Below, piece by piece: positions 21,140 to 34,332 of a stretch of DNA of 64,000 nucleotides; the first letter of the stretch is position 1; every line of letters begins with the position of its first letter. A program made the position numbers and the translations under genes. The stretch comes from Epiperipatus broadwayi (Eukaryota > Onychophora > Udeonychophora > Euonychophora > Peripatidae): NCBI GenBank assembly GCA_028023455.1, contig JAQFVV010000356.1, positions 251,893-315,892 on the forward strand, in the 5' to 3' direction. The notes under the pieces were generated by a model that was not told the origin of the DNA, made no database searches, and saw only the letters and a list, made by a program, of their open reading frames with translations.

Positions 21140-23883
21140 GAAACATAAGGATAGTTTTACTTTGCAAATACTCAATTTTCTATAGGTAAATTAAGCATAA
21201 GGTTTAACAGTAATACTTATAATTTGCAATTTATATTTACATAGGAACTGTATAAGCTGTTATGAAGTTAAATAAATATACAAATAAATAAACAAGTCGG
21301 AGATATCCTGTTGCATTAATAATCTAAGTTATAAATGTATTTCTTTAATATATTTTTTTAAAATAAATACCAATTTCAAATAGCAAATAACTAAATGACT
21401 GAATTAAGCAAATATTAAATGGATTCAATGAATGAGGCATTTAACAAAAATCACTTATACACATATAAGTTATAAATTCATTGTCCATATAATGTAAATC
21501 ATCTAAATAAACATTTAAAAATAACTAAGTGATTTACATCTACATTGGAAAAGTTCTAGATGACTATGGCATTTATATAACATGTGTGGATTATACTAAC
21601 TGGACATATGCTTATCAATTCAAACGTTTACAATTACAAAATATTGTTGGTTAGTTTGTGAATGATTATAAATCATGATAGCACAAAACACAGACATTCT
21701 TATACTTTAAAGCACTAACATAATTGAATGCATCCTGAAGGAATCTCATCCTTTAAACAAACTTATCTTGACATTACATACTAAAATACAAGCATCCTCA
21801 CCTAATATGGTGGAAAATTTAAATTAAATCTCATGAGTGATAAATCCAAAAAGAGGATTCTATAATGCAACTAGCATAAATACATCAAAAGCATGGTGGA
21901 TTCCAAGATAACACTTTACATTTGAGGCAAATTAGGATGCTTGAACCTTTCTGTCTCAGTGCATCAGAAAATATATGGAGAGGCTCACTGAAAACAACAA
22001 CAATAGATACCTGGGAATATGTGATTGCAATCACTGGAAATATAAGAACTATCACTCATGGATAACTAATAGAAATAGGGAATTTATCCATTCCATCCAA
22101 TAACAATACTATCTGTAATAAATAAGGATTGGCATACTAAGGTTATTCTACAGCTAATAATACCAAGATAAAAACTTCACAATAGTGGACTAAAGTTATA
22201 ACTATAATTTTAACCTCAATAAACAATTAGTAATGTCTGCACCAACAAATAAGTTTAAAAGTCAAATGACTTACATAGAAATAAAGATAGTGCCCAGCAT
22301 ACGAAATATTGGCACTAATATATATAATGCATACAAGTATGAATTATTAAATATTTTAACTTATAAGACTTAGTGGATATGAATAAATGCAACCAGATTG
22401 TTAAATAATAATTGAAGAACTAAGGTAATGATTAAACATTGATATTATTTATAAATACAGTTCTATAAATTTGTATGTTTATACAATTCCTATGCACTGA
22501 AATATAATTTATTGCTTTCCAATTTAAATTGACAAATGACCTTTATTATTTAATACACCTGTATGCAAAATGCAAATCAAATAAAAAGTGAAAAAAAAAA
22601 AACATATATATATTATATATATTTATAATTACAACATATTTGCATAGTTTGAGTTATAAAATATCTTTAAAATAAATAAACAAATATATATACTAAAATC
22701 GACTTTCATCATTCTTAAAATTTTAATATTCATGAGAAATTTGTAATTTAGTTTTATTTAAATTTCAGTTGTATATTCTTTCATAAATATATATCATATG
22801 TTATATAAAAATCAAAAAAAAATAGACAATAAAAAAAATAAGATATTTTTTTTACCCTCATCTATCTGTATTAGTGTTCAATTATTTTAAATCAGCTAAT
22901 TATCTCCAGCACTTTTTATTCATCCTAAAATGGCTTGAAGTGACGTAAATATGTACATATTGTAAGTAAATGAAGAGATTTGCTTCTTGTTGTTAAACCA
23001 TTAACTTCAATTATTTCTTGGATATTTTATTATATACGCGATGAATTTGAATATTATTTTTGGATCACTAAGTAATTTGGAAGTTATAATAAAATGTATT
23101 GATCAATTATGATAGCTATTTTCTTAAACTTATTGAAGAACGCCGGTTTACTTTTGAAGTTTTATGTTTTAATGAAGTTTCCAATGTTGATTAATGAACA
23201 AGTAGGAAGGCAAATGCCTTAAAATGACAAAAGTTGTACTTAGCACATTGTGTTTATTATAAATCCTTAATACAATAATTTTTTTAAAGAAATTTATAAG
23301 AGAAATTTGAAGAAAATGACGAATGAAAATAATGTCTTCTTTTTAACTTTTTTATTCACCTGCCAGAATGATGATGATATCAGCCTTCCAAAATCACATG
23401 CTGATTGAAAAATAATCTTTAACATCATTGTTTAGCAATTTAAAATTATTTTTTTTTAAGTAACAAAAAAAATAAGAAATAATATCAGTAAAAAAAAATA
23501 GATATATATATATTACATTTAAAAATTTATGTTGTAATTTACAAATCAAATAAATATTTAAACAACCAGAATAATACTAGTATATCTTTTATAATTTTTT
23601 AAAAATAAATAAATAAAGGTACAATATAATTATATTTAGCAATTTAAATACTATTGCTAATGATTATTTTTTATACACACATCCATAATTATATACATAT
23701 ATTGCCATTATAATGATTTATCTCAAAACAAAGCATATATCATAATAAATACATAAACCTGAACTAAATAACAATATACTAACAACTTATTTACAAATCC
23801 TTAAGGAAAACTATATCAAAGACATTTTTTAAAAACCATACTAGAGCTTCAAAAAAAAAATAAGGATGGATTTTGTATCCTGT

Positions 23884-23885
<2 letters not shown>
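21140..23885. other. AT-rich non-coding DNA
   Basis: No recognisable gene. A slightly less biased stretch at about 21.7-22.2 kb has no frame with familiar motifs on either strand. Confidence 0.45.

Positions 23886-23937
<52 letters not shown>
23886..23937. repeat. (AT)n microsatellite
   Basis: An uninterrupted AT run of about 50 bases. Confidence 0.9.
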
Positions 23938-23938
<1 letters not shown>

Positions 23939-24159
23939 CCTATTACAATCAATAAATTGTTTGACAAAAATCTATAAATAGAAATCTCTAATAATAGTAG
24001 ATACATATCAAATTGTAAAAAAGAGTTTAAATGAAAACCTTTCCATTTGGAAACAAAAAGAGAAAAAGATGATTTTATTAATAATTTTTAATATTGCTAT
24101 AGTGTAACTGCCATTATCCACTCTCACATAATGTATAGACTGATTTCTATCCACTTTTA

Positions 24160-24195
24160 CTAATAATTGCAATTTCAGCATGAAATATGCATCTT
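24160..24195 (+). ncRNA. Degenerate hammerhead-like motif, copy 3
   Basis: CTAATAATTGCAATTTCAGCA at 24160-24180 aligns base for base with the CUGAUGA plus helix II segment of copy 1. Key core bases have changed (CUAAUAA) and the helix II 5' strand is damaged. GAAA and the TGCATCTTGGGG flank remain. It would not fold as a ribozyme and is informative only as a family member. Confidence 0.45.
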
Positions 24196-24491
24196 GGGGA
24201 TCGTACATCTTTTTCATATATCTTTGGTCATATGTTTATGATTACATCCCCTCACAAAGTGTTAAAAGCAGATAGAAACCAGTTCTTATCTTGCATGAGA
24301 GTAGGGTAATGAAAATTGTTCTACAGAATTATTCATTAAGTGGATATTCTTATCTAATGAATGACTAATACAAATTATTAATAAACTTTCACCATATAGC
24401 TTGAATCAAAGCTGTTAATCCAGTAAGTTTGACATTTATCAGTTAAACTGCAGGAACTCCCTATCTATATAAATACTAAACAATTATAAAG

Positions 24492-24554
24492 ATATGTGTA
24501 AAAGATTGTTATCTGAACAACTGATGAGGGCTGGTTCAGCATGAAACGTGCTAT
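24492..24554 (+). ncRNA. Hammerhead ribozyme-like motif, copy 4
   Basis: CUGAUGA (24521-24527), helix II GGGCUG/CAGCAU around GUU (one G-A mismatch), GAAA (24543-24546). The 3' strand ACGUGCUAU (24546-24554) pairs with AUAUGUGU (24492-24499) with one bulged C. Against copy 1 the pair U-A next to the cleavage-site pair has become C-G on both strands, a compensatory change. The next base A24500 fits NUH. UUGUU (24507-24511) and AACAA (24516-24520) could form helix I against the core, but five or six bases then lie between them and the predicted cut site, so the fit is imperfect. Confidence 0.55.
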
Positions 24555-24680
24555 GACTTTGATCATATGTTAATAATTACACCCCTCCACAAGATATTAA
24601 AAGTGGATATAAATCAGTTCCTATCTTGCGTGAGAGTGATGAAATGAAAATTTACAGAAATATTATTCATTAAAGACAAT

Positions 24681-27500
24681 TTTAGTTTTGCAATTTTTAT
24701 AGGAAAATGTGAGAGATGTTCTTAAAGATTATATAATAGAAAAATACAAATTTATAATATATGTTACAGTCCTCTTTTTTGTGAAGTGAAACTCACTATT
24801 TTATCTTATGAAGATAGCATTGCTTTGATATCAATATTTTATAGCATCAATAGTTTTAATAAATGGCTACCATTTTTTAAAAAAAATGGTGGACAATTTA
24901 ATAATTCGTGTGAAAATTAAGTATGGTTAAATATATATTTTTAAATGTCTGTGACATATTATTTATGAGTGCAGTAAATAAAAATACATAAAACAAAGAA
25001 ACAATAACAATTTCACTAAAATTATAAATATTATTGTTTACATGAGTATTTTAAATCAATAGGATTCATTTATTAAATTATGTTGTAACAATAATACATT
25101 CCTTACTTTAACACTTCATTGTCATAGCAACCATTCCTCTCAAATTAATGCATTACTTATTAAACTAATTAGAAAATAAAATAAAAAATTATGCTTAATC
25201 TTACACCAAAAACTGAAATTAGACCCAATTTCAGTTGGTACAATATATATATATTGTATAAATATATGAATTAAATTATAGTATAAATAAAATTTTGAAA
25301 AATAATAATAGACTAGGGAATAGAAGGCACATTTTCATGTATTTTACTGTGTGTTCATCATACACATTCACTTATAAACTAAAATTTTAAAAACCTTACA
25401 GTACAATATTTTCATTATTTTTTTAAATGATTAGAGAAATGTCTGGCTTTCATTGCAGTTAAATATGCTCTCAATAATATCCCTTTTTAATACCTTTTTT
25501 TCTATTGAAATATGATAGCAGTCTTGTTGTCAGTGGACTATGACCTCGCTAGTTGTTTTGATGTTTTTAAGTCTGCATCAATTTCACAGATGTTTTATTA
25601 TGCAAAATACTGTATATCAAATTCAGAAAGGACAACAAAAAAAGAATAAAATGTATGAGCTTTCAACATAAACTGAAATTTTTTTTATTAACTAATATGA
25701 TTCCACACAGCATTGTAAGACAGAAAAATAATTGCTTCTACATTGTAAAATTTATTAAATTCATAAATTTTAATGTTTGTTTTTTTTAATGTGGTAGTAT
25801 GTAACATTTCCAGATAGAAAATGGCAACTGACATATTGCAAATGTATTTAGTTAATGAATTTTAATATTTTGTTTGTTTATTTATTTATTTTGGTTAGTA
25901 TATAAGTAAAGTAGAATATGCTGATACAGCATAATTCTCAACTTCATTGTATGATCATCAAATGACAGTCTAGGCCAGAAAATGTTAGCATCTTATAACT
26001 TTAGGGAGAAGTTTTTTCTATGGCTGTGACTTTATAGACTTTAGGAAATAAAAAAACATTGTATATTTTTTTAACATGACTATAAATATTTTTAAAAATC
26101 AGCATTTACAAACATGCACACATTCATTCTGCTTTCAAATATGACCAAATGATTTATTCAGTTAAGGGCTATCAGCCATCTGGGGAATGGATTTTTTTTA
26201 ATTCAGATACAAAAACCAGCCGTTTGCCATTATATAAAAAGCACATAGTAATAATAGTGGCTATGACAATGGGGTGGACCCTTAGAAATTTGCCCGGTTC
26301 GATTTCTTTAAGGCTTTCAAAAGAAATCAGAGGGACTTTTCATTTAATAGCAATCTCGTTTTTATTTATAATCTCCAAATTATAACGATTTTAACTTTTT
26401 CTAGTTTGATTTTTTCATATGTTTATTTGTTAAAACCAACGATTATGTCGTTGTTTTTTTTCTTTTTGGAAACTACAATGCTATTTAATTAAACTGTTTA
26501 TAAACTATTTTAATTTGTTGCAGTGTTTTAAAACTAATATAAAAACGTTTTCTTGGGCTAGACTTTGAAAGGTCAGCAAAGCCTGTGGGAATCAGAGTAA
26601 TTATCTTAAAAGATTGCGACTAAGTGTGTTTTTTCACAAACAGTTCAATTTGTTGGCATTCGCAAGAATCTGGCAAATTAGCATTTAAAGTTTTTATTTT
26701 ATTTACTTCTTTTTTTATTTCATATATTTTGCTTTTGAGAATTTTATATAAATTATTAAATGAAATTATGAGAAATATACTTTTATAATAATAATTTCCT
26801 TCATCATTTTATTACGTTCAATAACAGGTAGATTAATTTTATAAATAAAGTCAAACAAATTAGCTAACTTAAGTTGTAAATATTAATGAAGTATTTATTA
26901 CAAAAACTAACTAATTTAATCAATATGTCATTAAACTATTTATTGTGAAGGTTAGTTTAAATAATAACTGAGAAAAGTGTATTATAATAAAAATGACACA
27001 TAAAAAACATAGATCAAGAGTGGATATTGCGATAAATGAAACAAATCTTGGAAAGTCAAAATGTACTAAACATATGTATTTAAAAATATTAAAATATCCT
27101 GAAATATATATATGCAGACTATATATAATTAATAATCATAACTGCAGAAAGAAGTTTGCTGATACTTGAAAAGAGATCCATCGATTTCTCTTTGAAACCA
27201 TAAAGGAAATGAGCGGGAAAATTCCTAATGTCCATCTCACATAATTGTTATTGTAGGTATCATTATTATATGCTTATTCATTTGATAGAAAAAAACATGA
27301 ACGACTCATCAACCTGTGTCAGTCAATAAAGTGAGTTCATTGTCTGTTTAGCCATGAATTCAAAATTAAAAAATACCATGGCTTTCTTCTCACTTGCTTG
27401 ATAATTTATAATTGAAAATCAGTTGAATTTTTTGGAAGCATGAATTTGCATTAACGAGTTTTTTTTTTATTAGATACTTATAATCATGAAAGACAAAACT
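24681..27500. other. AT-rich non-coding DNA
   Basis: I see no supportable gene. A 78-codon frame at 26149-26385 sits in a slightly richer patch but has no recognisable motif or repeat partner in the window. Confidence 0.4.
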
Positions 27501-27539
27501 AAATTATGGCATTTGTTCCTAGAAGAATGTAAAGTCATT

Positions 27540-30110
27540 AGTCAAGGCAGTAGATGATAGCCAGATGAGAAAATTACTAAGAATCCCTGGTTATAAACCT
27601 AGAGGGCAATAATATGATGATCTACCATTTAGCTACTTATATCTGTACATCATATTCAAGTGAAGAAAGATTACATTAATTAAGAGAAAAGTGAAAAAAT
27701 GATTTGAAAAGATGGTATGTATTTTATTATAAAAGTATAGATACTGGAAACTTAAATTGAATGGAATTCATTATAAATAAAATTTTAAGAACAACATTTG
27801 TAAAAATTGTTGCTATATCAGATAGAATGATAAGATTAGTTATTTAATTTGATAGAAAATACTAAATGCAGAAATTCAGGTTTATGTCCTAACAAGTTTT
27901 CATTATGATGAAGTAAAGAACTTTTATATTGATGAACAAATTTATTTTGATTGGACCAATGAACATTTTAAAATTGCCATTGGGAGATTTTAATGATAGA
28001 ATTGTTTAAGTGGTTAAATGATGAAAATGCTGTTGGTAAATTTGTTTATGGTGAAAAAATGATAAAGAATACAGACTTGTTCAATTTGCAGGAAAAAACA
28101 CACCATATCATGAATTCTTTCTTCACAAAAAAAAATACTAAACAAAAATGGACATGAGAGCATCTAAATGAACGTAGAGCTGAACTGGATTCCATAGAAA
28201 ATATGTACTTCAATATTATGATGTTTTTAATAGATTCAACACAGAAAATGATCATTGATTAGTGAAATATTGCAAAAGTAGAGAGTCAAAAAATATTTAA
28301 AAAAGCATTTCTAATCTTCAGAAAAACACAAATAAATGTAAATTAGAACTTTTTAATCATTTTAAAAAATTGAGTAACTTTGAAGATGATTCAAACTTAA
28401 CTGAGATCAATAAGAAGATAACTGATACTCTATTAAGAACTGCAACAAAGATAGATGGAATAAAATTACTGCCATTTAAAAATAAATCGCTTTAAATTGA
28501 ATATCTGGAATTGTCTGTAATGGTACAAAAAAGAGTTAATAATATTATAAGAAAATAAAAATTTCAAATGCATATTAATATTGAAAGAAAAATTGTTTTA
28601 GCAATAAAGAGAAAGAACACAATAATTATTAAAAATAAGAACGGTGTTATGAAATGTGTAAAAAAAAGTACTATAAAGATTATATAGTAATAATAAACAA
28701 GAAACAAAATAACTACTATAATGCTGACATCTTATAAATTGTCAAGCATTTTAAAAGAATAGATGAGACATACATTTAAATCTATAAAGAATGGAAAAGC
28801 TCCAGGAAATGATGGAATTATTATTGATAACTTAAAAATAATAAATAAAAAAATTAGAAAAACTGTTGACAAAACTATATACTAAATAGCTATGATACAA
28901 AGATGTGCCAAATAAATAATAGAATATTGACAAAGAAGATATTACAGATTACAATCTCATCAATCTTTTATCAGTTCTATACAAAATCATTTTTTACCAA
29001 AATAATTACAATTCATCTACAAAAAACATTGAATTCAAACTAACCAAAAGAGTAAGCTGAATTGAAAAGTGGTTTTAACAATCAATTATAAAAACTATAC
29101 AAAAAGTTAATGATATGAGTTGGCATTTACCTTGGATTTAAAGATTATGAAAATTCATTTTATTCTATAAAGATGCCCCAAAGCTTTGAACCATCACAGT
29201 AAAGATCCAGGATATTGTTATACCCTAAAGATTATTTATCAAATGCAACAAAGTGGTTAGACTATATGGTAATATGAAGATTAACATTGATAAGTATATA
29301 GTAGGCAGAATGATTTTCATATTTTCAAAACTTTTCTATCAATTTTCCAAGAAGTCATTTGTATTTTTAAAATGGGAAGCTAAGAAATAAAAGTAAATGG
29401 AGATTATTTAAGTCATCTAGATTTTGCAGTTATGGTTATTTTTGCAAATAATGTTTCAGAGTTTTAGGAAATGTTGCAAAAATTATCAGATGAAAGGTAG
29501 AACTAAAAATAAATACTAAAATGATCAAAATAATGTTCAATGGACTTATTTGGAAGAAGAAAATAAAGATTTATAATCATGAAGTAAAAAAAATTAACAA
29601 CTTCAAACACCTTGGTTAGGCTATTGATATATGAAGAAAGATAATGACTGAAATTAATTGTAGAGTGTTTTCGGTAGATATAGATTAATATTAAAAGAAA
29701 ATTTGCTTATGTCTTTGAAAAAAAAGATTTTAAAGATGTATTTTATCAATTCTTACTTATGGATCAGAGACATGGTACTTAGCAAAAAAGCATTTCAGAA
29801 ATTGTAGACTATTCAATGAAGTATGGAGAGATATATGTTGGAAATAGTAAGAAAGATACAGTGAAATACATAGGCAACAGACCAAATAGGTATCATTGAC
29901 AGCATTAAAAGAATTAAGAGACTGAAATGAAGTCGAGCTGAATATATTTCTAAAAAAGCAGATTGTAGATGGGCAATGAAAATCTTAAAATAGATCCCAA
30001 AATATTGCAATAAAATTTAAAACGAGGTTATAACTGAGATGAATAGATAAAATAAAGAAATTTATCAATGTGGTGTGTAAAAGAGAAGCTATAAATGAGC
30101 AAAACTAGAT
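27540..30110 (+). pseudogene. Decayed RTE-type LINE (endonuclease + RT remnants)
   Basis: Reading across many stops and shifts gives pieces in RTE order. Endonuclease: SDRMIRL-like at about 27815-27850, then IGDFNDRI near 27980. RT: NGKAPGNDGI near 28795; NGDYLSHLDFAVMV near 29395 (the catalytic FADD has become FAVM); LTYGSETWYL near 29750; and the distal ATDQIGIIDSIKRIKRLK-type and DCRWAMKIL tail near 29870-29990. Such elements copy themselves by target-primed reverse transcription; this copy is long dead. Both ends are approximate. Confidence 0.7.
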
Positions 30111-32265
30111 TAAACTTGGAGAAAGCCAAAAATATTGGCAAAATAATCATATATATAGTAGTAAGCTTTATTTAATTATGTCTCTGATTTACTCTTTATA
30201 ATATGGAGGAGGAGTACTTGATTTTTTCATTGTTGATTAGAATCATGACTTTCCTAATTTAAATACTGTACTGTAAACTTAACTGTATATTTACTTGAGA
30301 AGATATTTAATTCTAGGAATAGCTGAGTAAGCTTGCAGTTATAAAATATCATATATTTCTGAACCAAAAATCAGTACATTTTTTGTGTGTTTATATATTT
30401 AACTATTTAAGTATGTATTTATTTGCTGATTGATTAAATCATTCATTTTTACATATCTCAAACTGAGTTTATATATATATATATGTGTGTATGTATTATA
30501 TATATATATATATATGCATGTGTATATATATATATGTGTGTGCTTGCGCGCGCGTGTGTATGTATGTAGTTTAACTTTGCATTATTTCTAGGGTCTGTAA
30601 TATTTTAATTTTCTTATTTATTTTTGTTTTATCTATTTTTTTATAAATATACTTAAAATTGCAAGAAATAAAAGAAGTCCATTAAAATATATGAACTTAA
30701 ATTACTACCCTACATGATTTAGCTGACTCTGTAGCTCAAGATTCATAGATCTTCATTCCAGTTGTCATTTCTAGTGCTCAAACATTTTATGAATAACTTA
30801 AATAATTGGATTATTTTAATATTTCAACTTCCTTTCTTGATAAAACCTGTGAAAATTTAATGATGTACATGTATTGCACACATCAGCCATGCTGTTTTCC
30901 TATCTGAGCTCAAGTAAAATGTTTTTCAAAGAGCTTAAGACTTTTCTCTCACCTGACCCATATCTTAACTAAATAGGTATCAATATTGAACTTTAGAAAT
31001 CCATAGGTAAAAGGTAAACAAAAGCAAAAATTATTCAAACCTTCACTAACCAATAATTGGAAATCCTGATGAATCCTGCCTTCTCATTAAAGGTTCTATG
31101 AGGAGTTATTGAAAATGTCTTTGCCCTAAAGTGGGATGATTAATAAAAAAGGTTGATTTATTTTTTTATAAATTCTAAACAGAGGCACACAAAATATAAA
31201 ATGTATACTGATAATGAAAAAAATGATGCTGAGTGCAAAGAATTAAGCAGAAATTTTTTTTTTTTAATTTTATGCAGGAATAGAAATTTCTAGATACAAT
31301 AACTGAACATTTCTGGATTATTCCTAACTCAATCTGCCATTCTGATGCAGTATGATATATCCTCCAATCACATAATCAAATGATTTTTATTGTTTTTACT
31401 ATCAAACTAAATTTTATTACAGCAATATGTTTATGTTCACGAAAGTCAGTATCAGTTCCTACAAACATTAAATTTAATTGTTATCAATAAATACAAAACA
31501 ATCTCAACTATTTCATATGCCTCTCCAACAGTCTTCTGATTCACTACTTTGTAGCAGCTGAGGGCTATTTTCATTTCTGTTCCATGATTTAGCAAAAAAT
31601 AATTAGACAACCATTTAGTAACTAATTTTAGATAGTTATGGAGTGGTTATACAAAAACGAAATTCTAAACCCTATTTCAGATCTGAAAAAAATCCAATTT
31701 TTACATGTCATAGATTTTTTTCCTCATGATATGATCATAAGAAAGGAGTATGCTAATAAGTATACTATAAAGCCACATATATAAACATTATATTATAGAA
31801 TTCTTTGTGAGGAAGTTGGAGAGAACATTTTTTACTTCTACCTATCTGTAATAATACATAATTTTAAACAAAACTTAAAAATAAGTTCCATATAGTATAT
31901 GTTTATAATATAATAAATACTTTAACAGTTTTTTTTGCTAAAAGTCACAACAAAGCAACAAAAAACTTTAATTTAAATTTTTAAAAAAATCAAATTAATT
32001 GTATTTAAATATTTCTACATGTATAGCATTTATTATAAAATTCAACATGTATTGTCATAAAAATGTTAATGGTTAAAAGATGAAGATATATATCATATAA
32101 TAATCCATTGTGCTAAGAAATTTGTATGACCAGTATAATAAAATAATTCTGTTTAATCTCCAGAAGAATTTTATTCATAGACACAATAAAATTCCCAAAG
32201 ATCACCAGTGTTTCAATAAAATCTCTTTCATTTTTTTCAAAACTTTGATGTTCTGAAATACTATT
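30111..32265. other. AT-rich non-coding DNA
   Basis: Contains a mixed (AT)n/(GT)n tract at about 30470-30570. No gene seen. Confidence 0.5.
30470..30570. repeat. Compound (TA)n/(TG)n microsatellite
   Basis: Alternating TA runs and TG runs with a short GCGCGCG stretch; alternating purine-pyrimidine throughout. Confidence 0.8.
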
Positions 32266-32542
<277 letters not shown>

Positions 32543-32547
32543 ATAAT

Positions 32548-33885
32548 AATAATAAATCATGTGTTAAATCTAATGGAATAATATTGCATAAAAATGAAAT
32601 AGAAATGGTGTCCTATATTTGTGATAAATGTAATCATAATTCAAGTAGTAATAACATAATGGAAGTCAATGAAAGCAAAATGGAGGTCATTGTTTCAGAG
32701 TTAAATGATTCGCAAAACTTGGATATTTTTAATGGTCAAAATTTGTTGGAAAGTGAAGGTAATGACGTTTCTAAATTAATAGAAAATAATGCTATTTCTA
32801 ATCGTTGTTTTGATAAAGGAGAAAAAAATCTACCTAAAATTGATACTAATTGTTTGAAAAATCTACATTTTTATTGAATAGAATTTTAAATATTGTTACA
32901 AATTTATCAATTGAAATTAAATTATTGAAAGAAGAAAATATTACGATAAAAAATATGTTATTAAATGCATCTGTTAATAATTTGGATATAAATAAAAAAT
33001 AATGATTATAGAAGCACAGACAGAAATTCTGTTGTTTTTAATAAAAAAGAAAGTCAACTTATTTTAAAGCAAAAAGAAAAGCAAGCCCCTGAACTTATCG
33101 TTTCTGATTTAAATTTCCCTCCACTTTCTACTATAAATAGAAGTGAAGGAGTTGATAAATTAAAAAAGGAGGCAGTTTTTAGTGTCACTGATAGATCAAG
33201 TTTTAAATTTAATGAACAGAAGAATAAAGCAATTAAAGTGAAGGTTGGTCAGTCAGATATGAAAACAAATGTAATGTCAGATGAATCGTCTGGGATTTCT
33301 AATCAAGATAACACATCTAAAAAATCATATGCCTTTTATTTGAAAGATTGTGCAGATAAAGAAAAGGGTGGTTTTAAAACTGTATTTTATGGAAAAAATA
33401 AGCATAAAAATACTAAAAATGCAAGTACTTTGCCTATTATAGGGAATCAGGTTAATCATGTTTTAAAAGCTGTTAAGGCAAGAAAGAAATTTAAAAAATT
33501 TTTTCTAACTAGAATGGATAATGATACCTCTGCTGTAGATGTGACTGCCCATTTGAAAAATGTTTTAGATATAAATAGTGTGTGTTATAAACTGAATACA
33601 AAGTCTAAAAAATATTCATTATTTTATTTATCTATAGAAGAATCTGAATCTGATAAAGTTTTGGTCTGTAATGTTTGGCCTTTGTCAGTGGTCATATTGC
33701 CCTTCTATGGAGACATAAAATATTTAAGAAATTTTAATGTTTATAGTACACAGGATAATGCTATATTAAATATTAATAAGATTATTGAAGAAAAGACAGA
33801 AGATATTATATTGACTGATAATGTTGATGAAATTAGCACTATAGTGCAAGATTTAAATTTGCAAAATAATCTGTGTAATAAATAG
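32548..33885 (+). pseudogene. LINE ORF1 (PHD-like tail, coiled coil, RNA-binding-like C-terminus), frameshifted
   Basis: Three segments join across two frameshifts. 32548-32877 starts inside what looks like the 3' half of a PHD-type zinc finger (SCVKSNGIILHK ... YICDKC). 32878-33001 reads LNRILNIVTNLSIEIKLLKE, a short coiled coil. 33003-33885 holds an acidic/Lys-rich linker and then FFLTRMDNDTSAVDVTAHL ... VWPLSVVILPFYG, the C-terminal pattern common in CR1/Jockey-type ORF1 proteins (TRLxxDTxxxDV ... WP ... PFYG). ORF1 proteins of this type bind the element RNA. The N-terminus is missing because the element abuts the microsatellite. Confidence 0.65.
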
Positions 33886-33891
33886 CAATTC

Positions 33892-34300
33892 ATGAATTGT
33901 TATTATCAAAATGTTCGTGGTCTTAGAACTAAGACAATTGATTTTAAATTTGAATTGTTATTAAATGAATATGATATTATCTTATTAACAGAGACTTGGT
34001 TAAAAGAAGAAATTGATAATATTAGTATATTTGATGATAGGTATTGTGTGTATAGATGTGATAGAAATTATAATTATGAAACAAGAGGAGGTGGTACTTT
34101 GATTTCTATTAAAAAAGACATAAAGCAGAAACAGATAATTATTAATGATAATATCTTCGACCTACTTTGTCAATGAATGATTTAGATGCATATTTAGTTA
34201 AGGTTGCAGATATATTGGTGAAATATAAATGATATTATTATAGTTGGGGATTTTAATGAAGCTGATTATTCAATACATAGTAATAAGACTGCTGATAATA
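33892..34300 (+). pseudogene. LINE ORF2, APE-type endonuclease part
   Basis: Starts seven bases after ORF1 ends. Reads YYQNVRGLRTK, then ILLTETWL (the catalytic E motif) and RGGGTLISIKKD. After a frameshift near 34170-34210 it continues with IIIVGDFNEADY (the catalytic GDFN motif). This domain nicks target DNA to prime reverse transcription. Confidence 0.75.
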
Positions 34301-34332
34301 GTAAACTTTATAGATTAAAATTTTTTGTTGAG

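Larger units (their letters stand above)
24113..24680 (+). repeat. Hammerhead-repeat family, copies 3 and 4 (duplicated unit)
   Basis: Two direct units about 360 bases apart. From each core onward they align for about 130 bases, through CATATGTT, TTACA(T/C)CCC, AGATATAAATCAGTTC-like and GCATGAGAGTA/GCGTGAGAGTG, ending at ATTATTCATTAA. The segment before copy 3 (24113-24160) is the reverse complement of the downstream block (24262-24308), giving an inverted repeat around copy 3. Confidence 0.65.

Noticed and set aside
23886-23937. (AT)n as a replication origin or promoter
   Set aside because: It is a plain microsatellite, and such runs are common in this DNA.
26149-26385. 78-codon open frame in a slightly richer patch
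   Set aside because: No domain, no repeat partner, no sign of splicing or codon bias; likely chance.
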